Source of the DNA: Pollenia angustigena
Taxonomy: Eukaryota > Arthropoda > Insecta > Diptera > Polleniidae
Direction of reading: 5' to 3'
Length of the DNA: 64,000 nucleotides
Assembly (NCBI GenBank): GCA_930367215.1
Contig: OV884059.1
Span: 71,643,393-71,707,392, forward strand
A program made the position numbers and the translations under genes. Of the stretch, positions 9,749-22,500 are shown piece after piece. The notes under the pieces are model-generated. The model had not been told where the DNA came from. It did not search any database and saw only the letters and a list, made by a program, of their open reading frames with translations. The first letter of the stretch is position 1, and each line of letters begins with the position of its first letter.

Positions 9749-10236
9749 ATGTCTGATGCTGATTCCATGAGCTTACAAGACTTCGAAAATTCTGGATCGG
9801 AGTATGTCCCAACACCAAGTGGGTCATCACGGCAAAAAAAAAGGGAACCATTTCACTTGGTAAAGATGACGGCAGATGATTTTAAAAGCATATCCTTAAT
9901 CGAGAAACTAGTGACAAACAGAAAATTCTCCACAGACAACACTTCAAAAGTTGAATGGCTTAAGATTCAGTGGCTTCGATTCCAAAATGTGAAGTCATTT
10001 AAAATTCAATACAAATATTCAAATAACATAGATGTTTTATTTCAAGATGTTGATATTGCAAAGAGGAACTCCAGCAAGTTCGTAAATTTGGAATTGGAAC
10101 CGCTTTATCCTGGATATTGAAGCTGCAAAGTTTAAGGATTTACAGGAACTCAAAGAGTTCATACCTCCTATAAACCATTCATTTTATAATAATTTAAAAA
10201 CAAATTCGACAGCCAAAGAAGAAGATATTCAGGAAG
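9749..10236 (+). pseudogene. Frameshifted transposase-associated ORF
   Basis: A 123-codon frame starts at an ATG with good context (AAACATG) and ends at a TGA at 10118. Shifting one base continues it to a TAA at about 10236 and restores a recognisable motif: LYP, then AAKFKDLQELKEFIPP and NHSFYNNL. The pattern P-x-I-x-A-K-x-x-D-L ... IPP-x-x-H-x-F-Y ends many insect transposon proteins. The N-terminus is acidic and serine-rich (MSDADSMSLQDFENSGSE). The catalytic part is absent, so it is the remainder of a larger protein, in a non-autonomous element. Confidence 0.5.
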
Positions 10237-10610
10237 AAGACGAATAACTATTATTATTAATTTGTATTATTTAAAACGCTAAAAATTATTTTTGTTATTT
10301 ATCTGAAGAAATTTTGTATGTTTTAATAAATGGAGCCAAAATGGCCTAACCCTCAGTTCTTATCAATATATCAATGAATTCCAAAATGGCCTAAGCCACT
10401 TTAATTTTTGTATTAACTGTTGAAAACTGTCTTTATCTAAGTTAATTAAGACCTAATAATTAACCTAAAACAAATATTACAACTAATATTTATTAACGAT
10501 TAATAAAAAATAAAAATAAAAATATTTTAAAAACTTATTTTCTTTTAACTTTGTTTTTCTCAGAACCATTTTTTTGGGCTTAGGCCGTTTTGGCGCTGAG
10601 CGCCTCAATT

Positions 10611-11976
10611 GTGTTTCAATTTCAATTTCAAAAAAATGCTTAGAAAAGTTAATAGATCGAACAAGTAAAGTTTGTAAATATGCATCTTTGGTCGAATCAG
10701 AAATATGTATGTAGATCGATAAAAAAAAAAATCATTCGAATTTGTATGCCATATATACGACCATGTTCTGACAAACGTACGATTTAAAATCGCAAAACGT
10801 GAGATTTATGGTTCGATTACGGATGACGACTACACTGAAGTTGAGTTGCCAGCAGCGAAATCAGGCTACGCCGCTCATGCTAAAATATAAAAAAATGTGT
10901 ATATTCGAACATGAGCGGCGTTGCCTTATTTCGCTGCTGGAAACTGAACTGAAGTTGAGTCGACCCATAAATATATTTGATACAAATTGTTAAAAACTTC
11001 TAAAAATGTTATGGTAATTACGAATTTACATTATTTCAATAAAAAAAAAAATATTGCAAAACAGCATTGATAGTTTAAGTTCCTGATAAGAAAATTTCTT
11101 TAATCTGACTAGAATAGGAACAAAAATTTCCATAATGTGTATGAAAACATATTCATTTAGAATTAATAACGAAGCATAAATTTTATTTCGAAATTAAAAA
11201 CGTTTTAAAATGGTTTGCATAAGGTTTAAAACTACATAGTATGTATATGCAATATTAGTTAAAAAAAACTTAAATAAAAAAAAATTAGCTACAACCACTA
11301 TGTGTTTGTTCCTCATTAGAGCAGTGGAAATTCCAAAAATATATTGCAACTAACTGTATCGAAGAAAATCTTAAGGATTGCTCAATTTTTACTTCAATAT
11401 TCATCATTGTTTCTTCTTTTTAGAAAGATATGTATTTAAGTAGATAGAATTATGAATTTGTTTCATTAAATAATTTACAAGAGTTGAAGAAATGTGTTGC
11501 GATAAAACAAAAAATAAGAAACAAGGAAGGGATTGTTTCTGTGTAGATAGGCGAAAAGGATATAAAAGGATTTTAAATACAAATGGTTATTTATGTTTTT
11601 ATAAATAGTTTGTGGTAATTTTGATAAAATATATACATTTGTAAGTGTAAATATGTATAAAGAATTGTTCTTTATATGTAAGTATATATAAAAGTATATG
11701 TTTTAGATGAAAGGAGATTGTGTGTGTGTGTGAAAGATAGATAGAGATAGAAAGGATAACACTAAGAATTAGTTTTGATTTATAAACTAAAGACAATTCG
11801 TTTAGTAAATTAATTTACTCGTATTTATGTACATTTTGGTTGAAGTTTCTTTTGAAAATAGTTTCGATTTTACCAAGAGCAGTTTACTTGTTTTTTTTTT
11901 TAACTATTTAAATGGTTAAATAGTGTAAGAATGTGTTCAAACAAATTTTGTTCAAATTGTTTAGATTTGGATTTTA
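10611..11976. other. AT-rich DNA downstream of Zdhhc8, possible distal 3' UTR
   Basis: Includes a ~105-bp palindrome at 10838-10943 (GCCAGCAGCGAAATCAGG mirrored by a matching arm) flanked by direct copies of CTGAAGTTGAG, probably a small MITE. The rest is AT-rich and could contain the 3' UTR of the minus-strand gene; the minus strand has many AATAAA words, one at 11972-11977. Confidence 0.4.
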
Positions 11977-12462
11977 TTAAAAGAAAGTGGAAAATTTTCT
12001 TTTGTTTGGTTGTCTTACACTATTGCTACTATTGCCATTTGTAGAGTTGGCATTAACCACAGCAACAGAAGCATAGGCAGCCGGCTCTGCAGGGGCTGTA
12101 GCTGCTGCTACAGCAGCGGCAACACCAACGCCAACACCAACAATAACACTACTACCACCACTACTGCTTGTTGTATTGCCTCCACTACTGCAATTACTGC
12201 TACTGCCGATACCACTGCTGTTGCTTCCGCCATAATGCTGCTGCTGCAGATGGTGATGTTGAAGTTGATGATGATGGTTGAGTAAGGATTTAGTTTTGTT
12301 CAATGTGTAGCTACTGGACATGCCCAGGCTGCTGATACTGCCAATTCCACTGCTACTGCTGCAGCTGCTGTTTGCCGCCATTAGCTTTTTATGTCCATAA
12401 GCGTTGTGAAGTGCCGTTGCAGAGGCGGTGGCAGGTGCTACAACGACGGGTACCAGCACGGG
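11977..12462 (-). other. Open frame continuing in frame past the Zdhhc8 stop codon
   Basis: Directly after the TAA at 12463-12465 the same frame remains open for 161 codons to a TAA at 11977. The encoded sequence is serine-, glycine-, alanine- and histidine-rich (for example SSCSSSSGIGS, HHHQLQHHH, VAAAVAAATAPAEPAA), unlike the AT-rich DNA beyond it. It could be a stop-readthrough extension, part of an alternative last exon, or simply a repeat-rich 3' UTR. A donor-like AGT|GTAAGA occurs near its end, so further splicing is possible. No independent start codon is needed for any of these readings. Confidence 0.4.
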
Positions 12463-13553
12463 TTATACAGAAATTTCGTAGTTCATGTCATAAACACTGG
12501 CGCGATCAGGGGTGGGTGTGGTGGTATTAGCGCGGACAGCACCCATTATGTGGCCAGCTACTCCTTGGCCGGTTGTTATCGCACCATTGTTACGATTTTG
12601 CTGTTGTTGCTGCTGTTGGAGATGTGATTGTGGCTGCTGATGTTGATGGTGTTGTTGTTGCTGTTGCTGCTGCTCAAGCGTTTGCATTTCCATCGAATCA
12701 GTCATTTCGAGTGCTCTGACAAATGACATGGGTCGTGTAGGAGTTTGTTTGCGTTTGATTTGTGGTGATGGTTGGGTACTAGAGGAGTTCATGCCTTGGG
12801 GATTGGGGGGGAATACTGGCACACCGCCATGTATTTTAGGTTGATAGCCTTGTGATGACGATACCACAGATTGTGTTATATTACCACTAACGCTACCACC
12901 ACCCATCGATTGACTATAGCTTGTGGGTGGTGGTGGCTGCGAGGAGGAAGAAGACAATGATGTATTACCATAGCGCATTATGTAAGAAGAAACCGGTGGT
13001 CCCTGTGAGGCAGAGGGTAATGTTGTGGGACTAGTTGGATTGGAACGATGAAAAACAGAATGTTGTGTTTGTTGTTGTTGCTGCTGCTGCTGTTGATAAT
13101 CGTGTATTCCTGGCTGCGTTTGATGCATTCTCGAATGGGTCATTATCAGAGGATGGCTCTGTTGTGCTCCACCGCTTACTGTTATGTACTGAGGTCCCCC
13201 GATACTATGATGTTGCATACTAGATGGCATAGTGCCCGCACTACTGCCGATGCCTACCATTGATGTTGGCGGTGGTATCATACCACCAACACCACCGCCA
13301 CCTGAGCTTCCCTGAAAACCGGGCGATGTGTCTTTCCACATATAAACTCCTCTCTGAGGACTGCCAGCTAATTCCCGGATATTATCGACAGTGTTATTAG
13401 AACGCGCATAAGACAAGTCACTACCTCCTGCTCCAGATGGTCCGGAACCTTGTCGCACAAGTTCGCCTTCGGATAGAAAACGACGCTGTGGGCTACCACC
13501 ATAAGGTTGTTGGGCTAAGCTAGCAGCATGCTGTTGCTGTATATTTATTACAC
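12463..13553 (-). CDS. Zdhhc8: Zdhhc8 last coding exon, ending EISV
   Basis: Acceptor ACATTTTAG (plus-strand CTAAAAT at 13554), 61-nt intron upstream. Encodes [40 protein letters not shown] and long Q/S/G/P-rich sequence; the end reads YDMNYEISV then TAA (12463-12465). The last four residues match the PDZ-ligand tail recalled for mammalian ZDHHC5/8. Polyglutamine runs near 12600-12670 and 13066-13095 give antisense open frames without meaning. Confidence 0.93.
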
Positions 13554-16500
13554 CTAAAATGCAAAGCAAACATTTGTAACATGCATTTTCAATTAGTTTG
13601 TTCGCCGAACTTACCTTGCTGCTGCTGTTGCATTATGGCACGCTGTTGTTGCATAAGCATTTGCTGATGCTGTTGTTGCTGCTGCTGTTGTTGTATTATA
13701 GGCAACTGCGGATGTTGTGGTGGTAAACCAGCCGTTGAAGTTGGTGCCACATTTGTTGTATATTCATAAAAGGATTGGGTTGGATTTTGTTGATTTTGCA
13801 ATTGTTGTTGCTGCTGTTGATTGAGACCTATGAAATCGGGTCTTCGAGGTTGAGTTGGTGTACCGGGATTTGATCTAAATTATAAATATAATTTCATTTA
13901 TTCTTTTATAACACTGGGAAAAAACAATGTTTAATTGTTTGTTAGGCTAAGACTTTAAATCAAAATAAGACACATCAAAAATTATTATAAAGCGTTTGCA
14001 GAGTAAACAATTGTTGTATTAGTGAACGTTGTTAAAAAAATATGTACAACAAAAAATAAAAATGGGTTAGAAGCAGTGCGTACAGAGTAAAATTCGTGTT
14101 AAAACATAAAATATTGTATATGTATAAAAAAGCAAAAAGTCAATTTAGTCAATCTAATTTATTAAGTAAAATGATACCAATTGAATGTAACAATGAAAGA
14201 TCTGATGATGAGGGGCCATGTTGTGCATGATTTTAAACTATAGTTAATGGCACTGAAATAAGTTTTTAAATTATTAGCTAAAAGTAAAGTGAAAAAGCGA
14301 GAAAACTTGATGGATATTTAAACCTAAACTTTTGCTATACAAAGCACCTTGTATGCACTATGGTTTTATATTTTGCACAAGTTTTATCTCATTTAGATAT
14401 GCGTTAATAATTTTTTATTTTAATTTAATTCAGTGACAAAATCAATTTATCTTGCATAACTTTAATGCCAGTTTCGCGACAAAAATTTTCAATAAACATC
14501 ATCTAAACACCTCTTTAAAATAAAAACCCATTTTTCGTATTCGAAATACTGATTCCTTTGAAAATGTTTTACTTCAACACTTTTAATTTACTGAAAAAAC
14601 TCGTTTAAAAAGGATATTGGCTATGAAAACGATTTAAATGTATTTAAAATAATTTTGCGAAAATCCTTATTTGCAGATCACAATTGTAGAGGAACAAATT
14701 AAAAAAATTTCATTACAAGAAAATATTAAAATCAAAGAAATTTTTGGGAATACAAAATTTTAATTTAAAAGATTTTATTAGTCGTGCTTAATTCCCAATT
14801 TTTATTCTTGATAAAAACACTGAAAATTATTCTTGATGGGATAAGCTATTCCTATGTGCATTTCACTGGTTGCTTAGGCCAGATCGTCAGGAAACTTCAT
14901 CCAAAAAGATTTTAGAACAACTAAAGATATTAAACCAAATAAAACTGTTAAGCGTATACGAATTTTAAGCAACAGTTCTACTTGTAAAAAAATATCAAAG
15001 TTTAAACATCAAAAACATCAACAATAAACAGTGTGTTTATCTCTTCTTACATTCCCCACTACAATTGATTGGAATTCTTTCAACATTAATTGTAATTGTA
15101 ACAAGGTTAAGAAAAAACAACAATGAAAACGAAAACAACTTGCAAAGCATGTTGCCAGTTTGTTTTTTTAAGCCGTGCACTTGCCAGTTTATTATCAAAG
15201 AAATTTTTGGGAATAAGCAACCAGTGAAATGAGCATAGGAATAGCTTATCCCATCAATAATAAATTTCAGCGTTTTTATCAAGAATAAAAATTGGGAATT
15301 AAGCACGGCTAACAAAATCTTTTAACATATTAAAATCTTTAAAAGCTGCAAAGACTCAGTATTTGGTGTTCTACCCCGTCAAAATAAATATGTAATTTGG
15401 TAAAAAAAGGATCAAGTAAAGGGTGGTCCAACCATAATGCACGATGTTAATTGTGAGTAACACCTTAACGTCTAGTTTATTGCCCAACATAATTTGACAT
15501 TTCTTTGTTTCAGTGTTTGACAAATTCAACCGTGAGAGGTACATCATTGACCAGCGCGTTTATATTGTTGAAGCCTTTACGAAAATGGGCGTTTAAATCA
15601 AATGAAAATTATTTTCAGCGACGAGGCACACTTTCACCTCAGTGGATTCGTTAACAAGCAGAATTGCCGAATTTGGACAAATAAGAATCCACGAGTGATT
15701 GTTGAAAAGCCGATGCATTCACAAAGAGTGACTATTTGGTGCGGTTTATGGCTGAGGTTTGCCAATCAGTTACCGTGAATGGTGTTTGCTATCGCGAAAT
15801 AGAGGTATGCCACCGAAGCCGTGGCGAGCCTTTGGCCGATATTTTGTTTCACACATAATAAGCATAGATCCTTCTATAATAATAAAAAATATAAAGATAA
15901 TTCTCTAAAAACTTTTTGTTTTATTTAATATTAGCATGGTGCATTTGGGTTGGGCCACCCTTTATATAAAATAAACAGTATTTATTTGGTCTGTACTTCC
16001 CTGACTTAAAATAATTAAAATGGATCTTGAAATTCTATTAGGACTAAAAACAATAAATCCTTATCTTTCACTTGCACAGAAATCATTTCAAAATGGTATT
16101 TAAAACTTTCTAGGAAAACTGGATAATTTGCAGCAAATTTAGCTAAAACTTTCATGTCTATTGAAATTTATTTTCTTTCGATTTTCTCTGAAACCCCAGA
16201 TGATGCAAGCAAATTTGGGATATGAAAAGCGCTATTTGGACACAAAATTAAGAGTGTTTTTCTAGACGTATAGACTTCCGATAGGGATAGCTTTCATACT
16301 AATGAAGTGTGTTTGACTCTTTTTCAGAATACATTGGCAAATCAACGTGCAAAGACTTACACCAGAACAACGTTTACAAATCGTGAAAATTTATTTTCAA
16401 AATTCGCGCTCTATTCGCCAAGCTTATTAAGCATTTCGTGAAGTTTACAGTGCGCATAGTCGTCCATCTAAGCAGCTAATACGCAATACTATGGATTGAT

Positions 16501-19500
16501 TCATGCACACATTGAGGCCCGTTGTCACAACTTACCGATAGCTAAAAGTAGACTTTAACCGGCCACATAAAAATTTTTCCATTATTATAACTTTTCTTTA
16601 ACCTAAAGTGAGCGATAAAGTAAATAAAGGTTCATCCTACCCGGTAGTTTAAAGTAAAGTTTTAATAATGGAACACTTTTTGTTCGTCCGATAAAATCCT
16701 ACATTTAGCTATCGGTAAGTTGTGAAAACGGGCCTTACTCTTTTAGATAATATTCATGTAAATCAAGCCTGTACTGTGCGTACCGAAGAAGCCATCGCCG
16801 CTGTTTACGTAAGTGTGAAAGAGTACTAGAATTTATCGATCCGACGCCGTTCTCAGAAACTCGATCTCTGTCCGTCCACTACTTGGAAACTGGTGCAAGA
16901 ATTAAAGCCAGCGGACCATCAATTGCGTCGTGTGTTCGGTGAATGGGCTGAGAATCAACTGGGTGTTGAACAAGATTCGTCAAATCATCTTCATCTCATT
17001 TTGGCTTTACGGGTATGTAAACAAGCAGAGTTTTTGGAGAGAGCACAAACCTCATCCCGAAAAAAATCAGTGTTTGGTGCGGTTAAGATGCCAAAGGCAT
17101 CCTCGGCAAATTTGCCTTTAAATCGTAAGCCGGTGCCAAATTACAGCGAAAGGCTAACGTTACAGGCAAATGATACGTATTTTTTTTCTTATTCATGTCA
17201 ACGCAAATCATTTGGAGGAGGAATGGTTCCAACAATACGGCGCAAGATGCCATACAGCGCGTGAAACCATCACTTTGTTGAGCCAAATTTTTGGGGACCA
17301 TCTCGTTCGTGCGATTTGACACTTTTGGACTACTTTTTGTGGGGAACGTCAAATTTTTGGTCTATGCTGAAAAACAACAACGATTAACCAATTAAAGGCC
17401 AACATTCAGCGCACTATTGACGAAAGAAATTGTATAGAAAAAATAGATGCAAAACTTAAACGACAGAATAGCGTTTTTAAGGCTCAGAAGGCGATATGCC
17501 AGAAATTCAGGTTTGTAATGAAAACAAAACGATATTGTTTTCAGTATCTTTAAAATTTAATGTTTAATAAATTTTCCTCTGTCTTCCTGTATATATCGAC
17601 CCCTAACCGCGAATATAACGTAAGCGCCAAAAATCAAATTTTACAGGAGAGAGCTTTTTTCTTTTATTTCATATAAATTTTTTATGAAATTTGTCGCTTA
17701 CAATAAAATTGTTCTTGCTATAAAATCGGAACGGTATCTTATGTGACCATGACATTTTAGGATATGATGCAAGTGTTGCCAATAAAGTCATTTATTAAAA
17801 AAAAAACGAAAATTGAAAATCATATCGCTTACGTTATTTTCGCGGTTAGGGCTCGATTTATGCCTTAACATTTTTTATTTTATATGATAACTAGCTTAAC
17901 CCGGTGCGCTTCGCTACACTGCTTTAACCACTTTTTCAGTTGAGAGCTATTTAATATATGAATCCTATGGGAGGTGTTTCCCTCCCGCGCCTACCCGCTT
18001 TTTTCTATTTTCAAAAGTGTAGTATACCATAAGAGTGACTTCTACAAAGTTTGAACATGCTTACTATAACAGTTCTTAAGATATGCGATATTAAACATTG
18101 GCGTCATATGGGGGTAACGTTTCCCCGCTGCTATTTTATTTCAACTTTGGGGTTCAGAAGATCATACTACAAAAAGTTAAACAAAATTAGTGCAGCGGCT
18201 CTAAATTATATTTCTATCTATGAGGGGTACTGCTCCTCCTCTGTCTACCCCGCCCATTTCTATATAGTTTACCATAATAGTAGCTTTAACCACGTTTGAA
18301 GACTACCCCTTTAATAGTTCTTCAGCTGAGCGATATTTAATATATGCATCCTATGGAAGGTATTCCCCTCTGCGCCTACCCGCCTTATTTTTATTTTCAA
18401 AAGTGTAGTATACCATAAGTGTGACTTCTACAAAGTTTGAACATTCTCACTATAAGTTTTTAAGATATCCGATATTAAACATTGGCGTCCTATGGGGGGT
18501 AACACTTCCCCCGCTGCTATTTTGTTTCAATTTTGGGGCTCAGAAGATCCTACTACCAAAAGTTCAACAAATTGCTTGCAGCGGCTCTTATTAATATTTC
18601 TATCTATGAGGGGAACTGCTCCTCCTCTGTCCACCCCGCCCATTACTATATTGAAATTTAAAGTTTGCTATAATAGTAGCTTTAACCACGTTTGAAGACT
18701 CTCCCTTTAATAGTTCTTCATTTGAGCGATATTTAATATATGCATCGTATGGGAGGTATTTCCACCCCTGCGCATGCCCGCTTTGTTTTTATTTTCAGTA
18801 GTGTAGTATACCATAAGTGTGACTTCTACAAAGTTTGAACATTCTCACTATAACAGTTCTCAAGATATGCGATATTTAAAATTGGCGTTATATGGGGGGA
18901 ACCACTTCCCCGCTGCTATTTTGTTTCAAATTTGGGGCTCAGAAGACCCTACTACCAAAAGTTCAACAAATTGCTTGCAGCGGCTCTTATTAATATTTCT
19001 ATCTATGAGGGGTACTGCTCCTCCTCTGTACACCCCGCCTATTACTATATTGAAATTTAAAGTTTGCTATAATAGTAGCTTTAACCACGTTTGAAACCTC
19101 TCCCTTTAATAGTTCTTCAGTTGAGCGATATTTAATATATGCATCGTATGGGAGGTATTTCCACCCCTGCGCATGCCCGCTTTATTTTTATTTTCAAAAG
19201 TGTAGTATACCATTAGAGTGAATTGTACAAAGTTTGAACATTCTCACTATAACAGTTCTTAAGATATGCGATATTAAACAATGGCGTCCTATGCCACTTC
19301 CCACGCTGCTATTTTATTTGAATTTTGGGGCTCAGAAGATCCTACTACCAAAAGTTCAACAAAATGCTTGCAGCGGCTCTTAAAATATGCGATATTTAAT
19401 ATTGGCATCCACGAAAAAATATGGCACCGCCCCTTTGTCCAATACACCTTTTTACCACTGTTTTAATTAAACGTATTTCTACTCATGGCAACAACATATA

Positions 19501-22500
19501 TACCAAATATTATCGCCGTAGGTCAAAAAATGTCATAGATAACACGATTTAAAATTTTGGGTTGTATGGGCGTGGCATCGCCTCTTTGCCCAGTCACAAT
19601 TTTATATAGCCTAATGTCTCTTCCAGGGTGACAGTTACAGGCTGTGAAAATTTCAAGGCCATCGGTCAAGTGGTTTGGCCTCCTATAAGGAACAAATATA
19701 TATATATATATATATATATACAAATATACATACATTCACTTTTATATATATAGATAGATTGAACAATCAGGCATGTTCTGAAAATCACTTTTTGTGAAAG
19801 TGATTTGAAATCACAAGAAAGCTTCTCTGGAAAAAAAACTTTTTTCATAATTGTGATTTTGAGCAAAAAATTAAGACTCAGGGATGTGCTGGAAATCGAA
19901 AACGTAAAACGCAAGAATTTGGAAGCTGTTTTTAATACACTTTAAATCTAATTTTTGTTATAATCAGGTATGTTCTAGGTTTCAACTCGAATTGAAAACG
20001 AAAAATTTTTTAAATCCACATACTAATTCATAAATTGGTGTTCTCAAATCCGCATGTTTTTGTGTATTCGAAGTTTATGTTAGAAAAAACTTTTGTTGAA
20101 CTTAAGATCGCTAATTTGCTAACCTCAGCATAATAGAAATATCTAATATTTTTTAAAAAGCGTGAAAGCTGTAAAGAATCACAGGAAAAATCGCTTCTAT
20201 CGCGAACATGGCTTAAATTCGCGAAAAATTGCAAACTTTTAAACAAACACTAAAATTTATTTGAAATCGCTAAATAACCCATTTAGCGATTTCAAAAAAA
20301 CAAAATTTCGGAAAATAACAAAAAAAAAAAAAAATAGCAAAAATTCGCGAACATTTTTAATATTTCAAACCAGCCATAAAATTAATTTAAAGCCTCTAAG
20401 ACTATAAGAAATGCCGAAAATTCGGTAAAAATTGTTAAATTCGCGGAGATTCGCAAAAATTTGCTAACAGCGGCATGATAGAAAAGTATGGCGGCATGAA
20501 ATAACACCCCAAAAAAATAATGAAATAACCCCCTAAAGCGTGGGGCATTATTTCACATGCAAGAAAGCCCCAATTTTGAAAATGAAATAAGCCCCCAACG
20601 AAATGAAATAACGCCCCAAACATAAATGAAATAATTCCCTAATTTTTGGGGGCTTATTTCATATGAAATAAAACCCCTATTTCTGAAATGAAATAATAGC
20701 CCAATATATGAAATACAATTAATTATACAGTTTTGTTTTAAAGAATCACGCGATAGATAGCATGGTATGATATGTAGAGTTTTTTTTTCCCGGAGTTTTT
20801 CGATTCCCGGGAAAGCGGGAAATTTTTTTGAATTTCCCGGGATCCCGGGATCCCGCTCCATATAAATAATACACAGTTAATTTGTTTTTAAATAAAACAA
20901 ACTTTTATAAAAAAACGTTAGGTAACTTGTTTACAAAGTAAGTAAAAGAAATCCTTAAATACTACAAAATTAAATGAAGATTAAAAGAGGAACTTGAATT
21001 ATTATTACCTTACGGTTTTATATGTAAATTCCGTATTATTATTATGCTCTATAGATACAAGATAAAAAATTAAGATAAACATAACAATTTAATTCATAAA
21101 ACAATAATAAAAACAAACACAAATTGAGGTACTCAAGATATGAGATCAAAAAGTTAATTCATAAAATAGATAACATATTTTAAATAAATATGTTAACATT
21201 TTTTAACGGCTTAGGAAATAACTTTCTGACCCACTCAAAGCGCTTAGTAAGTCGTCAAAAAGTATATTGATTATTTTATTTACTAATTACCATGTTTCCG
21301 AAAAATTTCGTTAATTTTTTTTACCGAGGTTGGATAAATAGTTAAAAGTGCACCGTTGTAGAAGGCTTTTGATTCACAATAAGAAGCATTTTTTTTTTTA
21401 TAAACAACGTCTATATTAGTCAAATGTATGTCAAAGTTCATGCAAAAAATAGCATCAACCTCTTACAAACCTTTTCATTTCATTAGGTCTATCTGTAATC
21501 TTTAGGACAATGTGTTTTTCAAATTGTATGTTGTAGTATCTTACACGAGTTTCAAATTTTTTTTTAATTTCGGTTTCCCCGCACTTCAAGGGTATATAAA
21601 CCAACACAAATTGAAACAAATTTGTGTTTATCACCTAATAAACATATCGCTCCTTCATTGCAACATAGTCATATCTCAAAAAATCAAAAATTGTAAGTTA
21701 TTTAAGCAAAGAGTTCCTTCATGCCTTCTCGTATTTTATCTCAAACTGAACCGAAGTTATAGCAAAATATATCTTTAAATCGGTACATTTTGAAAACTTT
21801 AATCGCAGTTTGCCAAGTTCATTTGTTTTTGTAGATATGACTATGTTTTAAGACTTGTCCATGGACAATTAAACTTTACTACCTGCATCTTATTTTGAGT
21901 TAATGTTCTTTATTAACTTTTCACTTCACTAAATTTATTAATTATCAACTGTTGCACTGCCTATTCTGCTTTAAGTAGATTTATTGCATCAGGAGACATT
22001 GATTTACGTATGTACTCACTTCTTGTAATTGATCTAATCGACAACCCATCCACAGATGCTTATTTTAAGAGAATAGACAACTAAATTTCAAAGTATAAAT
22101 AGCTGTTTTCTTAAACTATGAGGAGTTTTTTATTTCCCGGGATCCCGCATGAAAAATCCCGGGAAAGCGGGAAATCCCGGGAAAAAACCCTAATGATATG
22201 GCAAACACAAGCATCGTCAACTAAGGCTTTCTGTATAGCCGGCCTTCGGCCGGGCGCAATGACTTTTTCCTCTATGGTATAACAAACACCGGCTTCGCTA
22301 ACTAAAGCTTCTCTGCATAGCGCCAGGTATTTTTTTCTCCTCTATAGTATAAAATACCGACTCGACCCGGCTACGCAGAGAAGCTTTAGTTAGCGAAGCC
22401 GATGTTTGGCATACCATATAGAAGAAAGCCATTACGCCCGTCCGTATGCCGGTTATGCAGGGCAGCTTTAATTATCGAAGCCGGTGTTCTGTATACCAAA

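Larger units (their letters stand above)
9064..10606 (+). mobile_element. Sola-like DNA transposon, non-autonomous
   Basis: Terminal inverted repeats of about 30 bp start GAGGCGCTCAGCGCCAAAAC on the left and are mirrored at the right end with a single mismatch. Perfect 4-bp duplications AATT lie at 9060-9063 and 10607-10610. A word GGCCTAA recurs inside both ends (near 9087, 9390, 10342, 10389), as subterminal repeats do. It carries a broken ORF (9749-10236) whose C-terminus has a motif common in insect transposase-like proteins. Assignment to Sola rests on the 4-bp duplication and GAG terminus and is tentative. Confidence 0.7.

Noticed and set aside
12010..12285. Plus-strand open frames opposite the Zdhhc8 tail (also 12391-12627, 13035-13263)
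   Set aside because: They are antisense readings of CAG/CAA, GGT and AGC repeats that belong to the minus-strand gene or its extension; no start context or splice logic.
15037..15315. A 92-codon minus-strand ORF
   Set aside because: It lies across the arm of a foldback element and is repeated as non-coding arm sequence at 31655-32860.
18051..19466. Four similar short ORFs ([19 protein letters not shown]) as a gene family
   Set aside because: They are one per unit of a ~395-bp tandem repeat, with stops and shifts between units; no conserved start or product.
20790..22190. Repeated CCCGGGATCCCGGG words as a CpG-like regulatory cluster
   Set aside because: They are the subterminal repeats of a hAT-like element with an exact 8-bp target duplication.
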